Below are positions 13,260 to 25,701 of a stretch of 64,000 nt of DNA, one piece after another. The position numbers and the translations under genes were made by a program. Within the stretch, counting starts at the first letter, position 1. Each line of letters begins with the position of its first letter. The notes under the pieces were generated by a model. It was given only the letters and a program-made list of their open reading frames with translations. It was not told the DNA's origin and made no database searches. Source of the DNA: Polyodon spathula (lineage: Eukaryota > Chordata > Actinopteri > Acipenseriformes > Polyodontidae); contig NC_054536.1 of NCBI RefSeq assembly GCF_017654505.1, forward strand, positions 30,789,446-30,853,445, written 5' to 3'.

Positions 13260-14625
13260 CATGGCAAAATGGTTAAACACAGCAAACTAAATGGGAGGCT
13301 GCTGAAATCAGAGGCTTTGAATGAAAGATGACTGGAGCAGTGAACTTGAGCTAACAGCAGCAATTAAGGATAATAAAGTAATTTTGAAGCGTACACAGGA
13401 AGGAAAACTATTAATCGAAATGTTATTAGATTTTTTTTTTTTTAATGGAAAGTATAAAAAGGCACTTTTCAGAACATTTAAAAGGGACCAAGAACAAAGT
13501 ACTCAGAAAGAGTACATGGAACTGCAAATGCAAGTCAAAAAGGAAGTTAAAAAGGCCAAGAGAGAGAAAGAAATTAACATTGCCAAGGGGATTAAAACCA
13601 ATTCCAAAATGTTTTTTTCCAATATTAAAACAGCAAAAGAACATTCAAGGAGGAAGTAAAATGTCTCTGAGATACACATGGGAAAATCACAGATGAAGAA
13701 AAAAAATAGCAAATGTATTAAATGATTAGTTTTCACAAGTTTTTACAAAGGAGGATAAGGACAGCATGCCCCACATGCTGATCTGTTCCTATAAAGTTTT
13801 AAATAACTTTATCATAACCGAGGCAGAAGTGTTAAAGGGACTAGGAGCTCTTAAAATAAACAAATCCCCTGGGCCAGATGAGATCCTCCCTTTAGTACTC
13901 AAAGAAATGAAAGAAGTTATTTACAAACCGCTAATCAAGATCAGGCAAGTTTCTTGAGACAGGGGTTGTACCGACAGACTGGAGAATTGCAAACGTAACA
14001 GCCTTCGGAACTGGGCAGGCACATGGCAAATTACATTTAATAGAGAAAAGTGTAAGGTACTGCACACAGACAATAAAAATGTATATTATAAATACTATAT
14101 GGGAGATACTGAAAATGAAGAAGGAAGCTATGAAAAAGGTCTAGGAGTTTATGTTGACTCAGAAATGTCTTCATCTCTCTCTCTAGACAATGTGGGGAAG
14201 CTATAAGAAAAGGCCAACAAAATGCTTGGATATATAGTGAGAAGTGTTGAATTTAAATCAAGGGAAGTAATGTTAAAACTGTACAATGCATTAGTAAAAC
14301 CTCATCTAGAATATTGTGTTCAGTTCTGGTCACCTCGCTACAAAAAGGATATTGCTGCTCTAGAAAGAGTGCAAAGAAGAGAGACCAGAATTTAAAAGGG
14401 ATGTCATATGCGGACAGGCTAAAAGAATTGAATCTATTCAGTCTTGAACAAAGAAGACTACGCGGCGACCTGATTCAAGCATTCAAAATTATAAAAGGCT
14501 TTTTCAACCTGAAAAAAGAAACAAGGACCAGGGGTCACAAATGAAGATTAGATAAAGGGGCATTCAGAACAGAAAATAGGAGGCACTTTTTTACACAGAG
14601 AGTCTGGAACCAATTAATATATAAC
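13260..14625 (+). mobile_element. Degraded CR1-like LINE ORF2 with internal deletion
   Basis: Successive frames give, in order, the basic linker after the endonuclease (RKAKRE-like, with EINIAKGIKTNSKMFF at about 13570-13620), the reverse transcriptase entry motif NKSPGPDEILP at about 13859-13891, then TGVVPTDWRIANVT across 13960-14002. The catalytic core that should follow is missing. The frame resumes near the C terminus with VKPHLEYCVQFWSP (about 14297-14338) and RLKELNLFSLEQRRLRGD (about 14415-14470), ending in a HFFTQRVWN block. Frameshifts and stops separate the pieces, so it is a dead copy. CR1-type assignment rests on these motifs. Confidence 0.75.
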
Positions 14626-15910
14626 TAGTTTGTCATAATGATCTCACTGCCATTGCTAGTCTAATTACCAGTTGGATGTATATGTATATTGTTAACATGA
14701 ATGATGTGAGACTATATAAATGGTAAACATGTGTTTAGTATTATGCACAGATGATAGCCGCAGGGGCTGCTGAAACATTTACATTTTTAAGCACTTTGTC
14801 ACTTTTTTTGCACATGTGAGTGTAAATAAGATTAAATATATTTCTGCTTTGGACTTTTTTTGATCTTTGTGTCATTTTGTGATACATAGTGTGCGAGCAT
14901 TAGACTTTTTAAAAATTGCTTATTGTTTACCATATATTCTTCTCCAGGATAGAAACAAAGACACATTTGCACTAACCTTTCACTACAGTGGAAGTGCTGC
15001 ACAATAACCTGGTTTTGTCCACACTCACAAACTACGCTCACAAACCACATCAGAGTATTGACAGTTTGCACAATGTTTAATAACTTCCAGATTGATTGTT
15101 TTGCCCTCTGTTAAAAAGATCTTAATGGATTTATTTTATATACTACTAAAAATTTCTAGCACTGTTACAGCATACTAATCTGCATGCATTTACTCATTAG
15201 CTTCTACATAGCTCATGTTTTATACTGTTTTAAGTGCCAAACAATTAATACAACAAAAATATGTCTTACTCTTTTAACACAAGCAACAATTGAAACAACT
15301 TTATTTAAAAAAATCTTCACATCCCGAAAGACAAAACAAGTAAAAAGTAAAAGATCTTCAGCAGAAGAGCGTTAATGCTGCTAAAATGGGGTTAAAAGGT
15401 TATCCTTTAATGCAAACCTTTTTCAATATAATACACCTGTACTTCATGAGGGCATTTCATGCAATCGACAAGGCTCTTTTCTGTACACAGCTTAACGGTA
15501 GTTAGGAAATGCCTAAAGAATACACGAGGAGGAAGAACTACAGCATCAAGTTGTTGTACTTCTGAATGTGTGAATTTTGTACATGCAGTGATGTGACGCT
15601 GGAAGTAACCTGCAGGTTGGGGTCTGCATTTGAAAAATTAAAATGGTGCCAAGACTCACAATCATTTTGCACTTTTGAAGTCACAAATTGCAACACTTTA
15701 GGGAAAGATTCAAAAGTATGGTCTGTTTTCAGGGGAATTTACCCTTGTATTACAAACTGGCAGGACTCCTAGCAACAACACTGTGAAAAGACCAGGCTAA
15801 ACAAGTGTGATGCAGTTTATAAATCTGTTCCCGATAGGAAACCCCCTCTCATTTTACCGAGAAAGGAATTCCAGAGTTTTTCAGAGGTTCTATATTTCAT
15901 GTCTTTATCT

Positions 15911-16024
15911 TTAGAAACACTGAAAGAAACATAATAAATGAAATGACAAATGTTTTGATGAGAAGACACTGTTAAGTCTTCTAGCTGAAACATTTGTAAT
16001 TTAATTTATTTTAGTATTTCTAAA
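15911..16024. mobile_element. Small inverted-repeat MITE (TTAGAAATACT family), copy A
   Basis: About 114 bp. The left arm TTAGAAACACTGAAAGAAAC with ATGACAAATGTTTT pairs with a right arm that includes ACATTTGTAATTTAATTTAT and TTAGTATTTCTAA. Related copies are at 39951-40066 and 47556-47638. Non-coding. Confidence 0.5.
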
Positions 16025-16349
16025 ATTAGATCCATTGGGGTTTAATAGTTATCGATTACATGTAATTTATTTCTGAGAGCAGGTTTTTAAATTGCAGAGA
16101 CCAATAAGTTATACATAGAGTAAATACAAACAAATACTCCTTGAAATGTATTGGTGACAAAAATGATCATAAATTTAGGGATTTTTGATATTAACATTGT
16201 TAGGGAATATCTGAACCCATGTTCATCCTAGCACTGGATTAAGTAAAGTATTTCCCAGTGTGTAGAGTGGGAGGGTAGAGATATTAGATCCCAGCCTCGC
16301 TAAATACTTTGTAGAACTTTACACCCCCTGATCATAGGAGGATGATAGG

Positions 16350-16860
16350 AGCTCAGATGCTTTTGAGAGTGGAGTTGTAAAACGGGGGTGTGAAGTTGTA
16401 AGGAAAAGGTGACATGGGAGGAGGGGGGAGACAGGTTATCCCGACCTGCAATAAAGAAATTAAACTCTTTACTCCTGGAAGTAAAGGGCTATCTGCATCT
16501 CTGCTCCTCACTGCAGGGGGCTTTGAAATACAAATCTTTACAGCACTGCCCCGCCCCCGGCTGCCTTTGAAGTGTCCTGGTCGTAGAGCAGCTGAGCCGC
16601 TGGGCAGCCCTGTTCTTTTATTGTGAACAAGGCGACAGCTCCACCCTCCGTTTTGTTTCATGAGTGGAGGGAAATGAGCTCTTCTGCTATAAAGCCCCTC
16701 CACCCCCCTTTTAGTTATTTTGAATTCAAAAAGGGTTTTATGCCCCTCTCGAGTAGTTAAAACAGCAGTGGTAGTTCACAGGATGTCCACTTTAGCGGCA
16801 GATCAAAGAGACACGGATTACCTCTGCTCTCTCCGGGTTTAAAAGGTCGCTTAACACGTG
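16350..16860. promoter_or_regulatory. GC-rich, promoter-like stretch of unknown target
   Basis: This stretch is clearly richer in G+C than its neighbours. It contains a GC-box-like GCCCCGCCCCC near 16549 and TATAAA at 16688-16693 on the plus strand. No coding exon or clear transcript follows on either strand within the window. It could be an orphan promoter, an enhancer or simply GC-rich DNA, so the label is tentative. Confidence 0.2.
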
Positions 16861-16898
16861 GGGAGGGAGAGGGCAGAAGAATAAGATCAACACACAGA

Positions 16899-16917
16899 CA
16901 CACACACACACACACAC
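16899..16917. repeat. (CA)n microsatellite
   Basis: A short CA run (about 9 units). Confidence 0.85.
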
Positions 16918-17130
16918 TGAGACAGACACATACAGGTTCATGTTACCATCTTAGTGAGGGTATTGCATTGACACCAATTATATTCTTACTCATGATTCCA
17001 AAAAATAACACTGTAAAAGTGGAAGAAATGTCTTTGTTTTTTTATTATTTTTTAGGAAATAGAAAAAAATCTAAATGAGGACCATCAAAGTCCTCCTCAC
17101 AAAAAATGTCCTGTGTCTATATCAGAGTAA

Positions 17131-17133
<3 letters not shown>

Positions 17134-17166
<33 letters not shown>
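17134..17166. repeat. (CA)n microsatellite
   Basis: About 16 CA units, 140 bp upstream of the minisatellite at 17300. Confidence 0.95.
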
Positions 17167-17171
<5 letters not shown>

Positions 17172-17299
17172 GTGGACAGGCAGACACACACACTGTCCAG
17201 TTTTCAATCACAGGTGTGATTTTCAAAGAGGTCCTCAGAAGCATCCCTGCTGGCCATGGCAGCAACTGCTGGTTATCCGGGAACCTACAACAGTGTGGG

Positions 17300-17766
17300 A
17301 CTACAGCACCCCCCTTACCCCTAACTTCTTACTGTACTACACCTCCCCCTTACCTCTAACTTCTTACTGTACTACACCTCCCCCTTACCCCTAACTCCTT
17401 ACTGTACTACACCTCCCCCTTACCCCTAACTCCTTACTGTACTACACCCCCCCCTTAACTCTAACTTCTTACTGTACTACACCTCCCCCTTACCCCTAAC
17501 TCCTTACTGTACTACACCTCCCCCTTACCCCTAACTCCTTACTATATACACCTCCCCCTTACCCCTAACTCCTTACTGTACTACACCTCCCCCTTACCCC
17601 TAACTCCTTACTGTACTACACCTCCCCCTTACCCCTAACTCCTTACTGTACTACACCTCCCCCTTACCCCTAACTCCTTACTGTATACACCTCCTCCTTA
17701 CCCCTAACTCCTTACTATACTACACCTCCCTTTTACCCCTAACTTCTTACTGTACTACACCTACCC
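17300..17766. repeat. 35-bp minisatellite, about 13 units
   Basis: A tandem array with the unit CCTCCCCCTTACCCCTAACT followed by CCTTACTGTACTACA (35 bp). About 13 units carry scattered C/T changes and a few short deletions, for example units ending TATACA. Each unit has two long C runs on the plus strand, hence two G runs on the minus strand. There is no spacer/repeat alternation. Confidence 0.95.
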
Positions 17767-18284
17767 ACGCTCCTACCTGGAGCCCATTACATTTGGGGGA
17801 CTTATAATACCTGGAGGACTGGTGATGAACCCTCATGCCAGACTGCCACATTCCATTGGTACACTGCACAGCACCTCCACTTTTAGTTTGTTCCATTCAT
17901 CAGAAAAAAAGTTACATCAATCAGGTTCCATCAGTTATGCAATTATTTCAATGATGCTGTTAACACTCCTGTGTGGCCATTTGTTATCTCCCGTGGAGAT
18001 GCAACATTATTCTCATAGAATTTAGTAAGCATTTTATGCCAATATGGTTTGGTAATTTATTTTTTTAATATATATGGGTGTTAACAAATAAAAAGGTGAC
18101 AGGACATTTTAGTAATGCCAGGGTTAAGAATAATAGATTATAAAACACAAGGATGCAACTTAATTCAGGAAGAATTCTGTTATATTGCATACAGTTTGTA
18201 TTGTTCTAGACTATAAATAAATTGCAATGTAGTATATGAAAACCCAGAATAGGTTTACAGCTTTTAACAACACAAGAACATACG

Positions 18285-18475
18285 AGCATTTACAAACTAG
18301 AGCAGGTCATTTGCTCCATCTATGTTCCTAGTAAGTAGCGGATTGATATGAAACTTGTCTTAAAGTGATTCCCCCTCAACAACATGGCTAGGTAACCCTT
18401 TCCATACCCTTACCACTCTCTGTGTGAAGGGTCTCCTTCCCTCTGCCCTAAGTCTATCTCCTCTTAAACAAGGAT
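18285..18475 (-). mobile_element. LINE 3' end fragment (CR1/L2-like), reverse
   Basis: The plus strand shows CACTCTCTGTGTGAAGGGTC and, before it, CAACATGGCTAGGTAACCCT. These are reverse complements of the LINE 3' signatures seen in sense orientation at 10290-10505. No coding domain is left. Confidence 0.45.
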
Positions 18476-21359
18476 ACAGCTTTTATTACAATTGCAGTAC
18501 TGCAACATTCTCTACCTTTGTATGTTTGATAATTATGGATGAACTCTGTTAATCAATTTGTTAATCCAGGCCAGAAGGCAGTATAGAGTCCAGACACGGA
18601 TTGTGGGTACAAGCACAGAGCACATTTATTTTAGAAGTCAAATGCTTCAGACCATTCATATACTAGTTCCACAGGTCCATTCTGTAACACACATGTCACA
18701 GAGTCAGGTACTTCTATTATTCAGCCCACTAGTTAGCACACGTTACTCTGGATACATCTGAGGCACATGTGCACAGCTCTCTGCCCTCCTCGCCACTGAG
18801 AGATATTCCACAGTAGGTGATACAAGATAACTATATACATTTAAAGGAATAGTAACCAGTAAAGGACCACTACAAACTGCAGAGGCAAAGGTTATTGTTT
18901 GGCGAGGAAGCAGGCAACATTTAAACAGTAAAAGACAATCGAGACACTGTTCAGAACAGTAATCGAACAGCTCCTTCCTGCAACTTGTTTTTTCTGGTGC
19001 ACTCTTTGCTGTGTCATACAAAGAGTGCAAGAGAAAGTACACTCTCAACTTGATGAGAGGTAACCACCGAACACTAAACATATTACGAGTTATGAAATCT
19101 AAATAAAAACCAGACAAAAAGCTAACATGAGCATATTTAATCTGTGTAGATTCTGTTGTGGTTTAAATGTTTAGAATTCTTCGTCACTGATAGAGATCAA
19201 CACTCAGCAAAATTACAAGTGTGCTGCTAATAGGTTACAATAGGGATAATTTTTCTGAAAAATTTGAAAATTTAATAAGACAGGTATGTTCAAAAGGAGA
19301 TAAAACACCAAGTCATTTTTACCAAACCTGAACCAAACAACCAAGTAACTCAATACAAGGTCTCATGAAATTGGTTCCCAGTTTGTGAACATTAACGTGG
19401 AATTTGCTCATTAAAAAATGAGTTAATTTAAGAGTAAGTGCTTTGAAAACATGTCAGTTAGTGCCTCCAGCAGTGCAGTTTCTATCAGTGTTAATGTCAC
19501 TGAAGATCTGGAGGAACCAGTAAAATCAACAAACCAGTAGACAAAAAGCTCAAGGCTGGATTCCTAATTTCTAGGCTGAGCTAAGCCACTGTATCACAGG
19601 GTGATCCTGGGGGGGACAGGCCGCTTGGCTTCTGTCTTCATCAGTCCCAAGCCAGCTGTGAAAGGGAGTATGTAAGCTGACAGTACACCAGAGCAAAATT
19701 CAGGCATAACCACAGAGGCACTTCTACCCTCTCTCAAGACACTAACTAGCAGACATCTGAAACACGAGCTGGCTATAGCTCTCTATACGATTGGCTGGGC
19801 TCACACCTTGTAGCCCCTACATGAAAGCCAGGTACCAGTGCTTAGAATTAGCGAAGCTAAACATTTTTGTTTTTAGATAACACTTGAATTCCTGCTCAGC
19901 CTCACATTCGCCATTCACCCTTAGGAGCATAAAACAATAAAAAAGGGCTTTCCCTTTCACCCTGGGGCATTCTTAAAAAATTACATAAACTATATTCCTC
20001 TTGACTTGCATTCTCTTTCTAAGTGTGCAATTACAATAAGCACAAGATGTAAAACAATCACCTTAGAATTATTGAAACAAAAGTATAGTTTTTAACAAAT
20101 GTTAAAAAACACATCATGTTTTGAGTTGTATTTAAAAGCTCTTGTGAAGAGTCTACACATTGTCTTGCTTTTGAGTGAGTGTTCTCAATGCATTGGTCAA
20201 TGTCGATTATTAACTGTCAGATATTTAATTGGGGAATAGTTGCTGATTGTTTGTTAATGTTATATAAACATAACAAAAGTTTTCTAAACCTTTAGGAAAA
20301 CGTGCAGTGTTGTGCAAGCTTAGTAACCCTGTATATATAGTCTATTAATGGGCACTAGTCTCAACTCGACAGCAATGCACCCGGCAAGTAGGATCACTTT
20401 GTCTTTAAGAGGCCTGACCAGGTCGGTTTTTAATACGAGGATCAGTTTTCAATTGGCTTGCCTAGTTAAATCAAATAAAGCGCTTTACGGATGATGCATT
20501 TTTTATATAAAACAGAAGGTCATAGTGGGGTGTCTGGACTGTTAGACGGACGGACAGACAGAGAAAAGGCACACATTGTGACAGTGGAGGGTTTAAAGAC
20601 AGACAGAGGCCGGCACAGAGAGCGCTGTCTGGCACAACGATGGATGGATTGCAGCATTGTGGAGAGCAGCAGCGAAACCACATCTAAACCAGAACCAGCT
20701 GCAAACCCAGACACACAACCAAGCGTTTTTCCAACTTGCTTGTTTGTGAAAATGTTCTGGAACACCAGCACCTCGAGGAAATATAACTGCGTGCTCCCAT
20801 TGTTGAGACATGTATGCAAACACACAGACACACCTCTATATACTTTACCCTAATATACTAATGTACCAGGAAAGCATCTGGACAGTACATGCAGGAAACC
20901 CATAGCAGATCAAATAGACAGGAAGACTGGTATTTACAGACCACCAGCAACCCCTGGTGGTGATTATGAAAAGCATTTTTAATAAATCACTGAACTGAAA
21001 ACTGAGAAAAAGATAAACATTACTGGAAACGGTAATAACAAGGCTATAAATATGACCACACAAATGAACGACTTTTACATACATTTGATTATTGCAATAC
21101 ATTTAATTAACTACTTAGATTAACATATCATGTGTGTTAGAATATTTTTTTAACAAACAACAAAAATAGCATATTCAAACAAATCTTATTTTTCTTCTAC
21201 AGTAACAATTACATACTGTATATTATTAACGGAGTTCGAATGCTTCTTATCTATAAGAGGTTGCAGAAATGCCATTCCTGCTGCAACTGTCAACAGCCAT
21301 GAAACGGAGTAGTATTAGAGAAATAAAAGCAATCATTTAAATGTGTCGGAGTGTAAGGT

Positions 21360-21507
21360 GTTACACTTTCCAGCCGCTGGATGTCAGTCTATTAGTTTTA
21401 CCTACCGTCCTAGCATTATGTGCTTCCGGTGTAAAGCTCGGGTGAATGTGTATGTTTTGGAGATTCAAACAGGGCGGGAGATTTGCTGTGGCGGGTGATT
21501 CTGTACC
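21360..21507 (+). promoter_or_regulatory. MIS18A: Probable MIS18A promoter / 5' UTR
   Basis: This is the DNA immediately upstream of the MIS18A start. I see no TATA box. An ETS-like CTTCCGG lies at about 21423-21429, which suits a housekeeping or cell-cycle promoter. The start codon has a good context (ACC before ATG, G after). The transcription start cannot be fixed from sequence. Confidence 0.3.
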
Positions 21508-21715
21508 ATGGATTCTCCAAAAAAGATTTATGCTGAACATGAGCTGGAAGATGAAAGTGGGACATTGCTGGGGATTTCGCAAGAGGGGGTTGGGGACTGC
21601 GAGGAAAACGGAGGACCTCCCGCCGTGTTTCTCTGCGTTAACTGCAAAGTGCCCATCGGGGACTCCTTGGCTTGGCTCGGGAGTGAGGATGAGACGGGCA
21701 CTATATGGCTGAAAA
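21508..21715 (+). CDS. MIS18A: MIS18A coding exon 1
   Basis: 208 nt, starting at ATG 21508 with an A at -3 and G at +4. It encodes the acidic N terminus, then VFLCVNCKVPIGDSLAW with the first CxxC pair. The donor AAAA|GTTCGT is weak. It is chosen because only this phase (1) joins exon 2 and because the joined length matches the family alignment across the junction. Confidence 0.85.
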
Positions 21716-24700
21716 GTTCGTATCAAGTACTTAGCAGTGTTTATTTGTGTGTGGGCTAACAGTATTTGAATTGGTAATGCCGTATGGATTCTGTTTCATG
21801 TTAATGCATTACCGTTTACCACATGGTATCAACAACACAACGCATTATTATTATGAGCATAATATTTTAAATATATACACTCAGCTATACAATCAGTTCT
21901 CGTTAATACGAATTTTAGGCACCAGTAATTTAGTCTAAACCATACTGCCGGTGTTTATTAAAGTTACAGTAACACTGACATCAAATTATACAGAACAATT
22001 CAAAGTATTATACATTGAAAGTACTGTGAATTTCATTTGAAAATACGGCTATATGGGAACACGTGTTCACGGAAATGTATTGTCATCTACAGCAGCATTT
22101 CTTTTTCTTTCAAGGTGGTGAATTATCCGCCGCTTTCAACCCCTCTCTATTGTTTTGTAAGGATAGTGCACGTTTTTGCGTGAGCATAGCGGGCAACTCG
22201 AAATGCATTTTATGATAGTCTAGTCCCTAAACAGCACTAATGTACAATACTGAGGCGCTAATCTGGGTGAAAGTTAATACATTTCCCAATTATCTACATT
22301 TAGCTGAATTGGAGCAATTCGTTTTAGTTCTAATTTTCTTCCCTGAGATGGATCCAAAGTAATTCACAAAGAAATTTGCACTAACGGGAAAATCGTGTTA
22401 AACGAAAGAAGTCACTTACAATAAGCAGCTGCTAAATTTATCTGGGACCTTGTAGTAAATTCGTACTATCAGGAAATTCGTCTAATCCGTGTATGTTTTA
22501 ACGAGAATTGACTCAGTTTAATCATTAAGCGTTGCAGGTTTTTTGGAGTACCTGTAAATCGAGCCTATACATGACACATAGTCTATATCCTGCACAATCC
22601 TAAATTGAAAACGGTAATCAATTATTATTTTATATTGTGGCACAACATGTAAAGTAGCCCCACCAGTCAAACGTATCTTGTTATGTATTATCTTGTGCAT
22701 TTGTTTGTTGTCCACAGTATGTATTTAATTTTTTTAAATCCTTTTATTTATTTATTTATTTATTTTTACTTGTTTTCAGCAACCACCAACAATGTTGTTG
22801 TCAGTAATGAGAAGCTTGTTTCTACAAAACTGAATGAATGTGACTGGTAGGTATGTCTTTACAGAATTGATGCATGCAGGTCGTGGAAATGTTTTACAAA
22901 GCTAGTCCTGCTCTTGTACATCCAGTCAAAAGCCCTGATGCAGTTCTAGAGAAATGCAGGTGTTAATAAAACAACAAAAAAACCACTTGTACCTTATTCA
23001 CCTTACCTAAATGAAGTGTGTGGGACATTGAAACTACGTGACTGCTATTCAGTTCATCCACAATAATTTTAAAACATGATCTGTTTTTTTTTTAGGTTTG
23101 TGTGAATAGTGTATAATAATGTCATATAGATTCACACCCATATTATGACTTGAATTTTGTCTAATTGTTGCACACCTGGCATTTTACTTTTACTTAAGTC
23201 TTATTTTGTTATTTCTGTATTTCTTTCAGTATATATTCATTATTGTCTTGTGGTGGCTGCTATTGTGAATTGGGCAAGATCTACACGTGTACACCGAAGA
23301 ATCTGGACTACAAAAGAGATGTGTTCTGTTTAAATGTTATGTCTGTTGCAAGGTATGGGCTGTTTACTTTTCAATCTTAAGCTTGTACTGTAGCTGCTGC
23401 ACAATAGTCAATAAAACGAGGCTTGTGTTTCTTGCCTAGCACAGATATTGTAAATGTTTGCAACATTCTTCCACAGGTTAATCGTCTGTGCAGATCATGT
23501 ATGTTCACTTCGTTTGCATTCCTTAAAACAAGATTGCTTTGGCATAGCAGCAGATGTGTTGAGTATTTAAGTGTACAGCTTGCAGGGTGTGATGGGGTCA
23601 GGTTGGGAAGTGGTGTGCTATATGTCAGTGGTCCACCCTGTATGGCCCCTGCGATCCTTTTGTGCCGCCACTCTGCTATCTTCAGGTAAACTGTACATTT
23701 GCAATTCTGTGTAGTTGCCAGAGCAGGAAGTCACTTAAACCAGCCCGCTGTTCAATCTACCAATCTACTGTTCAGTGTAACAGGAAAACATTGTGACATT
23801 TTAAAATGTTTGGTGAATAAAAGTGATTCAGATATTGCCATGAGACCCCCAATATTTTTTTTTTAGTTACTCTTGTGGCTCAATTTTTTTGGAATAACAT
23901 TTGAACTCCGCTGATGTTGGTTTGGAACTTCCACACGAGACTCCAATGTTGAGTTTGAAGCAAAGGCTAGGCAAATGGCCCTACCAGTCCAGGTCCTTGT
24001 TCCAACCCTGCTCTGAATTGTTAAATTGAACCAATTAAAGTTGTTATTTAACCCTTTGCGGTCCTATGTCTGACCAGGTCTGACATTACAATTTTTCCTT
24101 TCCGGTCCGATGTCGGACCCTGTCCAATATCATCAAAAAGACATCAAGCACAGGTCTCGTCGTTTTTTCTCAGGAAAAAGCTGAGGAAACCTTTCAGTGG
24201 CCGAGTGAGACCAATAGAAGCCGAAAAAAAGAGGCGGATCTGAGCAGTAATAGTAATAACAAACATAATACGGACATAAACAAACAATACCGCTGCTTCA
24301 GCATCCTGCGCTCAAAGAACGTCACAGACATTCGCCAAGCTTTTTGAGATGTTATAGTAATAAAATAGTGGCTTGGATCGCATTATTGTCGAGTTTGGTG
24401 ATAAAACGAGTGATCAGGAGAAGATTTCAGTATGCACGACTGTGAAGAGGTATGTGATAAATACAGCGTACAAGGCGTGGGGCGGGGCTGGAGATGCAGT
24501 ACTGAGTTTCCTGTTGTTATGCAGTGCTTTTAACACCTGTTTTACTGTGAATAAAATTACATTTAAACCGCGTGTGAAAATAAATTGGACCTGACGGGCG
24601 CTGAACCCGCAAAGGGTTAAAGGAGTTAATTAATTTCAAATCATCCTCCAGTATCCTTTTTCCAGGGCTGCTGAGCACCTCTTTCTAGGCCAGACATTGA

Positions 24701-25670
24701 TTCCAAGCATACCCTTAATTGCTTAGTTGAACCAATTATCTCTCATCTGTGAATTATTTAATTTATAACTTATAAAACATGATGTCATGTCCCTCAAGTA
24801 CGAGTTGTGATCTGCTGCTCTTGAGCAAGCTTCGTTGCAGGGTCATTAACAGTGGACTGTTAGCGGATTGATTGGCAGCTCATTTTATATCATCCTGACT
24901 GTGTGATGTGATAGCAGGGCCCCCTAGTATCCATATGTGGCAACAATGGGAGTTCAGTTCCCATTTTATAATTTTCCCTATTGCATCCTGCAAGTTGTAA
25001 ACTAATATGGTCAATAAATGCAGCTACTTTGTAGACGCCCTGCTGTTTTCATACTGGGGGCACAAGCATCTCCCTCATCCCCTATTGACACCTGTTAACA
25101 CTGCTTCACCTTGTGAGCCAACTAGGTATGCTGCTGCTAGCACTAGTGCTACAGTAGGAGGTTGTCAATGACAATTGCTGATTGAAGAGGCATCTCTGAT
25201 ACTAGATCAGAATGTTCATACAGCAAGGTGCATGAGTGCATATATACTGTGCAGTTTAGTTTTCAATATTCATTAGATCACACAGGCAATTAGTTAATTG
25301 TGTTTTTCAATTTGAATCAAGAACATGTTTTCTAACCTGGCATATGCAATGTTTAGTTATGTGCTAGGGTCCACACCTCATAAAGCCCTTGCAGATGAAG
25401 ATGATGAACCTATCACTGTCGAATCCAGGATATTTGTGGAAACCGATATACAAAGGGTAAAGCTGATCTAGTTTCACATTGTAAATGCATTTATTTTTGT
25501 TAATAATTAATTAATAGACTTCCAGGCACTTTATTTAGAATATTGAGGATTTTCCTAAGGCATTTCTAATATTGTTCTGATAATTTCAAATCTGTTTAGT
25601 TTTTTTTTTTTTGGATTGTATTTCTATCTCTAGCACAGGCCCTGTGATAACAATAGATTAATCTGGGGCT

Positions 25671-25701
<31 letters not shown>

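Larger units (their letters stand above)
1..21359. other. Gene-free, repeat-bearing 5' flank
   Basis: I find no open reading frame here that resembles a known protein, and no chain of in-frame exons with splice sites on either strand. Open frames are short (under about 130 codons) and mostly fall in low-complexity or transposon-derived DNA. Identified repeats are listed separately. The stretches between them are AT-rich and show nothing I recognise. Distant exons or long-range regulatory elements of an unseen gene cannot be excluded. Confidence 0.6.

Noticed and set aside
16353..16703. Open frames of 70-116 codons in the GC-rich stretch
   Set aside because: GC-rich DNA has few stops. Composition is Pro/Arg/Ser-rich with no motif and no exon chain.
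17300..17766. Possible CRISPR array
   Set aside because: The 35-bp units are contiguous with no unique spacers, and the genome is a vertebrate. It is a minisatellite.
20491..20853. 120-codon plus-strand frame with overlapping minus-strand frames
   Set aside because: Open on several frames at once in a locally GC-richer stretch. No recognisable domain and no splice partners.
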